DNA of 64,000 nt. Origin: Bromus sterilis (taxonomy: Eukaryota; Streptophyta; Magnoliopsida; Poales; Poaceae). Under the pieces are notes generated by a model, which was given only the letters and a program-made list of their open reading frames with translations, was not told the DNA's origin and made no database searches. The DNA lies in assembly GCA_950022295.1 (NCBI GenBank), contig OX465597.1, positions 186,805,016 to 186,869,015 of the forward strand. Direction: 5' to 3'. The position numbers were made by a program, and so were the translations under genes. Shown piece after piece: positions 19,887-30,200 of this stretch; positions within the stretch are counted from its first letter, which is position 1, and each line of letters begins with the position of its first letter.

Positions 19887-22800
19887 TCCTCCCCTTCTTG
19901 AATTGAAGTCGTCCTCGACGGAAGCTCATCATCTTCTCCCAAATAAGGTTTCAAATCTGCAATGTTAAATGTGGGACTAACCCCAAAATCTGCAGGTAGC
20001 TCAAGTTTATATGCATTATCATTAATTTTCTGTAAAACCTTAAAGGGACCATCAGCTCGTGGCATTAACTTAGACTTGCGCAAATCAGGAAACCTATCTT
20101 TACGTAGATGTAACCAAACAAGATCTCCTGGTTCAAACACAACATGCTTTCGACCCCTATCACCAGCAAGCTTGTATCTAGCATTCATGCGCTCAATGTT
20201 TTCTTTAGTTAACTCATGCATTTTTAATATCAATTCAGCACGTTGCTTAGCATCAAAATTCACCTTCTCCGAAGATGGAAGAGGCAGCAAATCAATAGGT
20301 GCACGAGGTAGAAAACCATAAACAATCTCAAAAGGGCACATTTTAGTGGTAGAATGCACTGAACGATTATAAGCAAATTCAATATGAGGTAAACATTCTT
20401 CCCACAGTTTCAAGTTACTTTTTAAAACAGCCCTAAGCATAGTAGACAAAGTCCTATTGACCACTTCAGTTTGTCCATCAGTTTGGGGATGACATGTAGT
20501 ACTAAAGAGTAGTTTAGTCCCCAACTTAGCCCATAAGCATCTCCAAAAATGGCTAAGAAACTTAGTATCACGATCCGAGACAATAGTATTGGGCACACCA
20601 TGTAAACGAATAATCTCTCCAAAGAATAAATCAGCAACATTAGCAGCATCATCGCTTTTATGACATGGTATAAAATGTGCCATCTTAGAAAATCTATCCA
20701 CGACAACAAATATGCTATCCCTCCCCTTCTTTGTTCGAGGCAAGCCTAAAACAAAGTCCATGGATATGTCCTCCCACGGAACACTAGGTACAGGTAAAGG
20801 CATGTATAAACCATGAGGATTGAGTCGTGACTTAGCTTTTTGACATGTAGTGCAGCGAGCAACAAAACGCTCAACATCCCGTCTCATCTTTGGCCAAAAG
20901 AAATGTGTAGCAAGTACATCCTCCGTCTTTTTCACGCCAAAATGTCCCATTAATCCTCCTCCATGCGCCTCCTGCAACAACAAAAGACGAATAGAGCTAG
21001 CTGGAATGCATAGCTTGTTAGAACGGAACACAAATCCATCATTAAGCACAAACTTGTTCCATGTTCTACCCTCTCTACAATTCTGCAATACATCTTTAAA
21101 TTCCACATCAGTTGCATATTGTTCTTTGATTGTCTCTAAACCGAAAATCTTGAAGTCAAGTTGTGAAAGCATAGTATAACGACGAGACAAAGCATCAGCA
21201 ATAATATTATCTTTCCCCTTCTTGTGTTTAATGACATAAGGGAAAGTCTCAATAAATTCAACCCACTTAGCATGTCTACGATTAAGTTTTGCTTGACTTC
21301 TTATGTGTTTCAAAGATTCATGATCAGAATGTATAACAAATTCTTTGGGCCATAAATAATGTTGCCAAGTTTCTAATGTCCGAACAAGAGCATATAATTC
21401 CTTATCATAAGTAGAATAGTTCAGACTAGGCCCACTCAATTTTTCAGAAAAGTATGCAACAGGTTTAGCATCTTGTAATAACACACCTCCCAAACCAATC
21501 CCACTAGCATCGCATTCAAGCTCAAAAGTCTTATTAAAATCAGGAAGTTGGAGCAAAGGAGCATGTGTTAACTTATCTTTCAATACCGTGAAAGCTTCTT
21601 CCTGTGCGGTACCCCAAGTAAAAGGCACATCCTTGCGTGTAAGCTCATTGAGAGGGGCAGCAATGGTGCTGAAATCTCTCACAAAACGCCTATAGAATCC
21701 AGCGAGGCCAAGAAAACTCCTCACTTGTGTGACCGTTTTGGGCTGCGGCCAACTCTCAATCGCCTCGACCTTGGCTTTATCAACTTCAATACCCTGTGGA
21801 GTAACAACATAGCCAAGAAACGATACTCGGTCGGTGCAAAAGGTGCACTTCCCAAGGTTACCAAATAAACGTGCATTACGTAGAGCAATAAAAACAGCAC
21901 GTAAATGATCCAAATGTTCCTCCAAAGATTTGCTATAAATCAGTATATCATCAAAATAGACTACCACAAATCGTCCAATGAAAGCACGTAAAACCTCGTT
22001 CATTAATCTCATGAAAGTGCTAGGTGCATTAGTTAACCCAAAAGGCATGACTAACCACTCATATAATCCAAACTTAGTTTTAAAAGCCGTTTTCCATTCA
22101 TCCCCTAATTTCATGCGAATTTGATGGTATCCACTACGCAAATCAACTTTGGAAAACATGGTAGAGCCACTTAATTCATCAAGCATATCGTCTAGCCTAG
22201 GAATAGGATGACGATAACGAATAGTAATATTATTAATGGCTCGACAATCAACACACATACGCCATGTTCCATCCTTTTTAGGCACTAATATAACAGGAAC
22301 AGCACAAGGACTAAGGGATTCACGTATGTAACCTTTGTCGAGTAGCTCTTGTACTTGACGCTGAATCTCCTTCGTCTCCTCCGGATTGGTACGGTATGGC
22401 GCACGGTTGGGCAGCGAAGCACCGGGAATTAAGTCAATCTGATGCTCAATCCCTCGAATAGGTGGTAATCCCGGTGGTACGTCTTGTGGAAAGACGTCAA
22501 TAAACTCCTGCAAAAGGTCAGTGACAACAGGAGGCAAAGAAGGAGGCAATTCCTCAAATGAAAACAAGGCTTCTTTGCACACAAAAGCATAGCACACATA
22601 TTGACTAACATCCAAATCCGAAATATCAACCTTAGTAGCAAGCAAAGTTGGACTAGTCAATTTAATTTCATTAGAAACAACAGAAGAAGATTTGCTATTA
22701 GTCTTATGTTGTGGCTCAAATTCTTTAGCTGCTATCTCATTTTCACTCTTATTTTTCACCTGTTTAGCTTTACTAGCTCTAGCAAGATCATCTTTCACAA

Positions 22801-24670
22801 TTTGTTCAGGAGACATAGGAAGTAAAGCAATATTTTTATCCTGATGAACTAGAGTAAACTGATTTGTCCTACCATGGTGTACAACATTCCTATCAAATTG
22901 CCATGGTCTACCAAGTAAAAGAGAGCATGCTTGCATGGGTACCACATCACAATCAACATAATCAGCATATGCAGCAATGCTAAAGTGCACACGAACAGAA
23001 CGTGTTACCTTAATCTTACCACTATTGTTAAACCACTGAATATAGTACGGATGGGGGTGTGGTCTTGTGGTGAGAGATAGCTTCTCCACCAACTCCATGC
23101 TAGCCAAGTTGTTGCAACTCCCTCCGTCAATGATGATGCGAACCGAACGTTCTTTCACCACTCCCTTTGTGTGGAACAAATTATGCCTCTGGTTTTGCTC
23201 GGCCTTCGTTACCTGCACACTTAATACACGTTGAGCAACCAAACTAGCATATTTATCTGCATCATCAGGAGTCATATACTCTATATCATGAGCATCATCA
23301 TGGGCACCCTGTTCCTCATGAGCAATGAGAACTAGAGTCTCCTCATCATAGTCACTCGCTGACTCATACCCACCATCCGCCATAATAGTCATCACACGCT
23401 TGGAGGGACAGTCTTTTGCGAAGTGACCTCCACCTTGGCACCTGCGACATTTAATATCACGATCTCGTGCTTGCCCTGTGGACGCCATGGAGGAAGAAGA
23501 ACTCGCCGCTGGACCACTCTGTGCACCCTTGAATGGTGGCGCTGGCTGTTTTGGTGGCTCCCTGTAAGAATGAGCGGCTGAAGTAGATGGTGGCGCAGCA
23601 GGACGTGTGGATGTAGAAGCTCCACGCGATGTCCATGATGTATTTCGTCCTGCAGAAAAGTTAGGTCTCGTAGCGGCCTGTCGATCCTGCACTTCACGTT
23701 CAGCTTTACAAGCAAGATGAAACAAACGAGTGATAGTAGCAAAGTCCTTGTATTCTAGAATAGTTTGTATCTCCCTGTTTAAGCCACCCATAAAACGTGC
23801 AAGCATAGCTTCATTATCCTCTACTAGGCCACATCTAATCAATCCAGTTTGTAATTCTTGATAATATTCCTCTACAGAATTTTTTCCTTGTCTCAAACGC
23901 TGTAATTTTTGTAACAATTCACGTTGATAATAAGGAGGAACCCAGCGAGTACGCATAGCATCTTTTAAAGCAGCCCAAGTAGTTGGAATATTATTAGCAT
24001 GCAATCTACAATGTTCAGACCACCAAATAGATGCAAAGCCCGTGAATTCACAAACAGCAGCAGTAACACGTCTATTCTCAGGATATTGTAAACATGTAAA
24101 ACGTTGTTCAGTTTCTAACTCCCAAGTAAGATAAGCATCAGGAATATATCTACCCTCAAACGGCTTAAGATTCAATTTAAGTTTAGGCACATGTTCATCA
24201 TCGCGTACCTGAGGGGGTGGTTGGTGTCGACCGTGGCGAATGTTGGGACGTGGACGTCCAGCTGGCTGCTCATAGGCCGCTTCCTGTTCCACCTCCTCCT
24301 CGTAATCACCCTCGTAGTTGTCGTCCTGGGCGACGTCAGAAGCAGCAGCAGCAGCAGTAGCAGCAACTGCAGCAGTAGGAGGAGCACCAATACCAGCAGC
24401 TTGTCCTCGTGGAAACAGAATACGTCGTGCACGTGGTAGTGGCGGTGGCTGTGGCTGTGCTGAAGGTAGGCGTGCGATCAACTCAGTAAACTTGGCGTCG
24501 AGCTTGGTGTCGATCATTTTCTCCACGCCATCAATTGCCTCTGTAAATCTGGTCTCGATGTCCTGCACCTGTTGAGACATCATACGTGCAAATTTATCAT
24601 GTAACTCCTTGTTTGTCATGTTCTCCCAATCGGGTGCATCCCGCGCCACTTCATCATGTGATCCTGGCAT
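19580..24670 (-). CDS. Gag-pol polyprotein of CRM-like retrotransposon, intact
   Basis: A single frame without stops. An upstream in-frame ATG (24694) would add eight residues, and I prefer 24670 (MPGSHDE) as the more typical gag start. Numbered from 24694, the gag domain is 168-340 and the CCHC knuckle is C416, C419, H424, C429. The protease has DGG at 523-525 instead of the usual DSG/DTG. RT is 765-960 with YFDD at 913-916. RNase H has D1062, E1099 and D1124. Integrase has H1244, H1251, C1281 and C1284, and the triad D1313, D1374, E1410 with 35 residues between the last two. From about 1603 the frame runs into the 3' LTR and encodes GPVTRARARQLNYQV. All RT, RNase H and integrase residues expected for activity are present. 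It may serve the gag-only element in trans (inference). Confidence 0.94.
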   Translation of the reverse strand: MPGSHDEVARDAPDWENMTNKELHDKFARMMSQQVQDIETRFTEAIDGVEKMIDTKLDAKFTELIARLPSAQPQPPPLPRARRILFPRGQAAGIGAPPTAAVAATAAAAASDVAQDDNYEGDYEEEVEQEAAYEQPAGRPRPNIRHGRHQPPPQVRDDEHVPKLKLNLKPFEGRYIPDAYLTWELETEQRFTCLQYPENRRVTAAVCEFTGFASIWWSEHCRLHANNIPTTWAALKDAMRTRWVPPYYQRELLQKLQRLRQGKNSVEEYYQELQTGLIRCGLVEDNEAMLARFMGGLNREIQTILEYKDFATITRLFHLACKAEREVQDRQAATRPNFSAGRNTSWTSRGASTSTRPAAPPSTSAAHSYREPPKQPAPPFKGAQSGPAASSSSSMASTGQARDRDIKCRRCQGGGHFAKDCPSKRVMTIMADGGYESASDYDEETLVLIAHEEQGAHDDAHDIEYMTPDDADKYASLVAQRVLSVQVTKAEQNQRHNLFHTKGVVKERSVRIIIDGGSCNNLASMELVEKLSLTTRPHPHPYYIQWFNNSGKIKVTRSVRVHFSIAAYADYVDCDVVPMQACSLLLGRPWQFDRNVVHHGRTNQFTLVHQDKNIALLPMSPEQIVKDDLARASKAKQVKNKSENEIAAKEFEPQHKTNSKSSSVVSNEIKLTSPTLLATKVDISDLDVSQYVCYAFVCKEALFSFEELPPSLPPVVTDLLQEFIDVFPQDVPPGLPPIRGIEHQIDLIPGASLPNRAPYRTNPEETKEIQRQVQELLDKGYIRESLSPCAVPVILVPKKDGTWRMCVDCRAINNITIRYRHPIPRLDDMLDELSGSTMFSKVDLRSGYHQIRMKLGDEWKTAFKTKFGLYEWLVMPFGLTNAPSTFMRLMNEVLRAFIGRFVVVYFDDILIYSKSLEEHLDHLRAVFIALRNARLFGNLGKCTFCTDRVSFLGYVVTPQGIEVDKAKVEAIESWPQPKTVTQVRSFLGLAGFYRRFVRDFSTIAAPLNELTRKDVPFTWGTAQEEAFTVLKDKLTHAPLLQLPDFNKTFELECDASGIGLGGVLLQDAKPVAYFSEKLSGPSLNYSTYDKELYALVRTLETWQHYLWPKEFVIHSDHESLKHIRSQAKLNRRHAKWVEFIETFPYVIKHKKGKDNIIADALSRRYTMLSQLDFKIFGLETIKEQYATDVEFKDVLQNCREGRTWNKFVLNDGFVFRSNKLCIPASSIRLLLLQEAHGGGLMGHFGVKKTEDVLATHFFWPKMRRDVERFVARCTTCQKAKSRLNPHGLYMPLPVPSVPWEDISMDFVLGLPRTKKGRDSIFVVVDRFSKMAHFIPCHKSDDAANVADLFFGEIIRLHGVPNTIVSDRDTKFLSHFWRCLWAKLGTKLLFSTTCHPQTDGQTEVVNRTLSTMLRAVLKSNLKLWEECLPHIEFAYNRSVHSTTKMCPFEIVYGFLPRAPIDLLPLPSSEKVNFDAKQRAELILKMHELTKENIERMNARYKLAGDRGRKHVVFEPGDLVWLHLRKDRFPDLRKSKLMPRADGPFKVLQKINDNAYKLELPADFGVSPTFNIADLKPYLGEDDELPSRTTSIQEGEDDEDIPTNVTPIPSPTTHTGPVTRARARQLNYQVLSFLANPSIVHEHMMLPKLDTFVLLMNEGPSMDTKDGHWSGIKNGEEGARGGKYSGVSSGDFRTLKPP
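19887..19902 (-). other. Polypurine tract
   Basis: On the sense strand TTCAAGAAGGGGAGGA abuts the 3' LTR, the same 16 bases as in the gag-only element. It lies within the polyprotein frame. Confidence 0.85.
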
Positions 24671-25089
24671 GGTTAGCAGAAATAGAAAACACACAGGAAT
24701 ATGATCCTACTTCTACTAATGGGATGGATGTGGGGTGGTGGAAAGCACAAATCCGTCAAGCTTTTCTTACGTTCTTACCGATTCTTACCTAGCAGCAGGT
24801 GGTGATGTACAACCAACGGGTCAAAACTCTCAGAGATATGGTAGAGCGATGGCCAGGAGGTGTCAAAACGCACGATGTAGAATATATGTGGAGCTGTAGG
24901 AAGGCTGACAAGTATGGTAGGAAAAACTCAACAGTAATCAAAACAGAGATGCAAAGCTGAATAAACACTCAACGTCAGTACTGTGCTGATCCTAGGCTAG
25001 ACCGTACTAGAGACGCGAGCCTAAAACACCAACGAAAGCACGGCGCGGCACGTAACAACTGTGAAGCACACTCTGAATTTTTTTTCTCT

Positions 25090-25121
<32 letters not shown>

Positions 25122-25589
25122 GAAAATCACCCCCTTCTACGTACGACAAAGATTGGTGAAATCCGACTCTAATCAACTCAAACTAATCTGGCTATGGAGA
25201 GGTCACGAACCGTACTGATGATGGAACTCAACTCGGACTCGTGGTACGTGGTGGTGTATATGGACTCTGCTTGGCGGAACGTGGTGGTGTATGTGGACTT
25301 GGATTGGCGGAACGTGGTAGGATGACTACTGTGCGGCGGGGACGTGGCAAACTGTGATCAGAACTCGAAACTCTAAGGGAACTAGACGCTAAGATCAGCA
25401 ACTTGACACAACGATGCAACCGTAAATTCAACAAAGCAAGTACTGAAAAGAAAACTGGACAAAGGCTCGGACTGTCTTGGGACGTGATGATCTAACCCTA
25501 AATTTTTTTTTGGCTTTTTCGTGGGCTGTAGGTATGACGAACAGAATCAATCTAGACTACGAAAACTGGTAAATCTCACCGAGCAACCT
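24671..25589 (-). other. 5' leader of complete CRM-like element
   Basis: About 0.9 kb between primer site and gag without a recognised gene. It contains a 44-base C/T run (25078-25121; A/G on the sense strand). Between 25240 and 25330 there are two imperfect copies of a TGGCGGAACGTGGT-containing unit. Confidence 0.6.
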
Positions 25590-25606
25590 GGAAATCTGAT
25601 ACCACT
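25590..25606 (-). other. Primer-binding site
   Basis: On the sense strand, AAGTGGTATCAGATTTC follows the 5' LTR. TGGTATCAGA is the initiator-Met tRNA-type core. Confidence 0.75.
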
Positions 25607-26522
25607 TGATAGAGGCGAAGGTGTCCCGATGTTTCGATGAGATGGTGGAGATCGATTATGGTGGAGGCAACTTTCACGATCCGACTACGAACGTGCGAAG
25701 ACGTTGCGCCTTAGCGATCGCTAAACCAACTCCGAGAGGTTATTGATCCCGCGGATGCACGATCAACCTGACCACGAAGGTCTAATTCCTGCAAGCAATC
25801 GAAGAACAAGCAAGAACTAAGAATTGCAATCTGGATATTGCGAATATAAGATGAATGATTACGAAAGTTGGGGTTCCAATGAGGTCTTGGCCTGGTCGGA
25901 TGACACAAACGAAGAGCTCGAAGTTGCGGCTATGGCTAACTTATGTCTAATTAAAACCCAAGTCTAAACGACGCCCTAAGGGCTGTATATATGGGGGAAC
26001 AGAGGGGATTTTCGTGACCCCTTGGAGGTGGGGTCCGAAAACAACCCTAACTCGGTTTCCCCACACATACGGACTCTAAAAACAGCCTATAATGTGGTAT
26101 TTCGAAATTACATGGGCCCAGCCCAATATTAAGGTGACGCAGCACCTATAATTGCTCTTGGACGAAAATAATGAAGTGGCATCTCGTGTATCCCGTCCAA
26201 GCCTTCATGCATGCCTTATGGTGGCTTCAACGTGCGAAAATCCCCACTGGAAACTCCACTGTACTTTCCCCCGCGCGCACCTTCTTCTCCATTCTTGATC
26301 CCGCTCCAATGACCATCCTTCGTGTCCATGCTAGGTCCTTCATTCATAAGCAAAACAAAAGTATCTAATTTAGGCAGCATCATATGTTCATGAACAATAG
26401 AAGGATTCGCAAGAAACGAAAGTACCTGATAATTTAGTTGACGTGCACGTGCTCTAGTAACTAGTCCAGTATGTGTAGTTGGTGAGGGTATGGGTGTAAC
26501 ATTAGTAGGGATGTCCTCATCA
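25607..26522 (-). repeat. 5' LTR of complete CRM-like element
   Basis: 916 bp, one observed difference from the other LTR. The primer site adjoins it on the left, which fixes minus-strand orientation. Confidence 0.95.
25985..25992 (-). promoter_or_regulatory. TATA-like box of CRM-like LTR
   Basis: Sense-strand CCATATATACAGCC lies at the place in the LTR that corresponds to the TATA box of the gag-only element's LTR. No other promoter evidence is visible. Confidence 0.45.
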
Positions 26523-26677
26523 TGTTGTATCCTTGTATCTGTAATGTTGTGATATCATGTTGGAAATCCTGGGCATATGACTCCGTCATATGTCGCGGTG
26601 GGACCGATATGTGCTTCGTTCCCGGATCTGGATGGAAACATCTAGATCTGGAACAGTACCGCATATCGGGCCTTACA

Positions 26678-27280
26678 ACTTGGTATCAGAGCCTTACCGA
26701 CCGTAGGATCCCCTCTCTGGCCAAAGTCGAGTCTAGACAAAAAACTATTTTGTAGTTAATAAGTTAGTTATCGGAGAGTAGTAATCTTTTTACTCCTTAC
26801 CCTTACTCTGGTCAGGATAAGTGTCGTAAGTGTTTTATTCTCATCCTATCCCTTTCAAACTTTAGGATCTCGAGTGTGTGGAGTATCGGAACAGTTACAA
26901 TGCCTTGCTTGCAGCGTATTGTCTCGATTCCGATCTCAGGTTTGGGACATCTTGTAGTACCTTCAGTTCTTCCTACTCTGGGTAAACCTCTTGGTCATAT
27001 GTTGACTTCAGTCCTCTTTCTCTATATCTTCACAATTCCAGTGAGAATTCTTCCCTTGATCGTCGCTTTGAATTGTCGTTCTTCCTCTTGACACTGGCGG
27101 TTTCGTTTTTCCGACGATGTCGTGTCTCTGCAGAAATTTATCTCGACAGAAGTTCGACGTCGACATGGAGCAGAGTCCCTTGTTGGTGGTGTTGAAGATC
27201 GTCGACTCTCTTTTTCTTTCCCCCTCTCCCCCGGATCGTCCTGGATCTCGGGACGAGATCCCTTGTTGGTGGTATTGTAT
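26678..27280 (+). other. Residual internal region of element V
   Basis: Begins with a primer site (TTGGTATCAGAGCC at 26680-26693). It ends with GGATCTCGGGACGAGATCC (27243-27261) and a degenerate polypurine region before the 3' LTR. The last motif also stands before the polypurine tract of Z and, less perfectly, of W. V therefore keeps both ends of a Tekay-like internal region while gag and pol are gone. No protein frame is recognised. Confidence 0.7.
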
Positions 27281-30200
27281 TGCAACAGCCCAGATTTCAC
27301 AAAAATTAAAATTTTTATTTTCGGTGTGAATTGTTTGATTGTCTGATTTGTTTGCGGTGTTTGCATCCCCGATTTATCGATCGGGGAATATTTTTCCCCC
27401 TCTTATCTCATATCGGACAGAGACTGACCATTGCCACCCTGACACTCGACCTTTGCGACACCGGGTTTCACCCGATCACCATCGTGAAAACCGCACTAGA
27501 CCAGCCGCAGCCAACGGAACGAAAAACCCCGTTTAATAATTAAACGGGATATTTTTATAGCGCGCCGGAAAGTGTTCTCAGAACGGTTCCAGCGCGAGGT
27601 GAACTCCGCCGGCTCGACGCGCTGATCGCGAAGTTCGAAGTTTTACCCGAATCGGAGGTCCCGTGGACCCCCGGTGGTCAAAAACGTGAGCACCGCGCAC
27701 GCGAGAGAAAAACCGGGAATGTTTTTGCAATCTGCCAGCCACCTGGGCTATATAAAGACCACCACACTCCCACCCATCTAGGGTTTCCCTAGCCACAAAT
27801 TTGCAGCCACCCCCTCTGTTTTGCCCAAATCTGCCTAATTTAGCCCCCAGGTCCGAAACCCTAGCCTCCAGCCCTCCAGAGCCGTCGGATCCGGAGATCA
27901 ACGGCTCCGGAGGCCGCCACGTCGCCCTCCCAGCTCCTCCATCCAGCACGGGCCCCGCAGGGCCCTGGATCCGCGCCGCCAGGCCCGCCTGGGCCCATCT
28001 GGCGCCGGCGCGCCCGAGGGAGCCGCCCTATGCCGGCATCCTCTCCAACCGGAGCCCGCCTGCACCGTCCTCGCGCCGCACTAAGCCGCTCGCCGGCGGG
28101 AGGCACCGCGGCCGGCCACCGGAGCACCGATCCGGATCGGATCGGGCCAGCAACCGCCTCCCCCAGTGTGGACGACCACGTGGGCCTGGCCCAGCACGCC
28201 GGTCGGCCTCAAGGCCCACCTCCCTCGAGCAGCCCGAGCCGGCCTCCGAGCCCAGCCAGCCACTGTTGGGCCAAGCCTAGTTTGGTGAGGCCCATTACCT
28301 TTTTCTTCTTTCTGTTTGTTTTTTTTCCTTTTTCCAGATTTTGGCTTAGTCTGGAGAATTTTTGCTGCTGATTCATTTTTGTGCTACAAATAGCAATTAA
28401 TCCGTAGCTCCGATGAACGTGCCCCCAAAACGAATATTGCTTAGAATTGTGTGTACTTCAATCCATCTTTTGTGAGCATTTTGATTTGAGGCCATATTGA
28501 TGGTGCAAATCTGTGTTGAAGTGGGCATCAGGCCGTTAATTGCTATTATTTCCTGCTAAGTGTTGCTGTTATTATTTTATTGCAAGTTTGCATGATGATT
28601 GTGACAAATCCATGAGGCCTATTGCATTGATTCTCTTTCCTATGTGCGAAGCATCATGTGTACTTCATTTCCATGCTTTAACTTGTCATGTTTGGGTGCT
28701 TTAGCTATATTAAATCTTGCTCCAAAGTGGTGACCCTGATGTTAATGTGCTTCTGTTGCTGAAACTATTAATTTGTTGCAACTTCGGTCGACGAGGGTGT
28801 CGCGACCGTTTATCAAAATTGAGTGATTCCAATTGCATATTGTTAAGCATCATGTCTACTTCCATTAGATGTATTGCATTGTCATGATATTCTTGCTGGT
28901 CATATAGTTATTGAGCTCCAAAGTTGCTATGCCGCTGTTTTTGACAGCCACCTCTGTTTTTCTCTAAGTCTGTAACGTCACGATGCCATGCTGTTTGCTT
29001 AATATCTTTTGATCCATCATGCCTTTTTGCATGATTCTTTTTCCATGCCTTCCCTGTCATGTATACTTTAGTTCCATATCATTTGTGAGCATGTTTGCAT
29101 TGATTATGTTGTTTATGCATTGCTCTAAAGAGTGCTTCGTGATGTTGGCAGATTGTGTTCTAAACTTGTTTTGCTTGTATCTTTTTAACCGTAACTCCGT
29201 TTGGGGTGTTCTTTATATGTAACTTGATTAGTTTTTCGTGTACTTTGTGTATATGCTATTGTTTGCTGTTGTTAACCAACCTAAAATATGGTTTAGGTCA
29301 GAACAGTACCAAATCTTTGAATTGTCGTGGGGTACTTAGTGTTATGCCATGTTTAGGTTGTGCCTCACTTAAATTGACTAGCATAGATAGTTTACTTCGT
29401 GCTTAACCTTTTGCCATGTTTGTGTGCTATGCCATGCTTGCTTAAGTTGCCATGTTAATAACCGTTAGTTGATAACCTGTAGCTAAACAACTTAAACCTT
29501 TCTAAATGTGCGGTATCGTCGTGTGTGACGAGTACTCCACTTAACCTGTTAGTAACCGCTCTCGACGGTAGGTGCGATGTCTCGTGTTTCCTTCTTGTTG
29601 AAGCTTGCTCGTGTTTGCCTCGTAGTAATAGAGTGCTTGCTCGTTGATTGCTTTCCAGTGTTTATCGTCTTGTGTGCTTCCGCGGGTACCTCTCGGAGAC
29701 GATGCGAGCTTGCGATCCACTACACCTTCGGAACCCGACTTATCAACAGGCAAGGACTATACATTACCTATGATCCATTCTATTTCAACCAGCGGTTTGC
29801 ATCTAGTCTAGGTTAGGTTCGATGTTTGATCCTACCACATGTTTACAGCCTCTTTCAAACCGATACAGCCATGTCCCTTCCCAGCAAACCTGGTACTGCT
29901 ATGTTACTGTTGCTCGTTGCTCAGCCCCTGCTTAGTATGCATGCTTAGGATGCTACGATGTTACCCTGTTACTTTTGGTCTGGGATATCACATTATTATA
30001 TTGTTGTTGACGATATGATTATTATAATTTTGACTATATTCGACGAAGGATGGAAGGTCTAGGCTATCCCGCCCCGACGCTTTGTTCCATTTGAGTCACC
30101 TAGGATCCGAGTTCCGGGTATTGGTTTTAAGACTGAGCGTGCCTAACCTCGTGTGGGATTTTATGGGGTCCCCTTTTCTTACCTACCTAGCTTCAAGCAT

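Larger units (their letters stand above)
18971..26522 (-). mobile_element. Complete CRM-like chromovirus retrotransposon
   Basis: Two 916-bp LTRs (18971-19886, 25607-26522) are flanked by the duplication TGTTG (18966-18970 and 26523-26527). By eye the LTRs differ at only one base (19827 G, 26463 A). Primer site, polypurine tract and a single uninterrupted gag-pol frame are all present. The integrase C-terminus, with LRKDRFPDLRKSKLMPRADG and a tail running into the LTR in place of a chromodomain, resembles the CRM clade of plant chromoviruses. The host site is the 5' LTR of element V. It is the youngest and most intact element in the window. Confidence 0.93.

Noticed and set aside
27801..28280. 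159-residue GC-rich open frame in V's LTR
   Set aside because: Open frames exist on both strands there because the region is GC rich. No domain, and Pro/Arg/Ala-rich composition only. It lies in the LTR leader.
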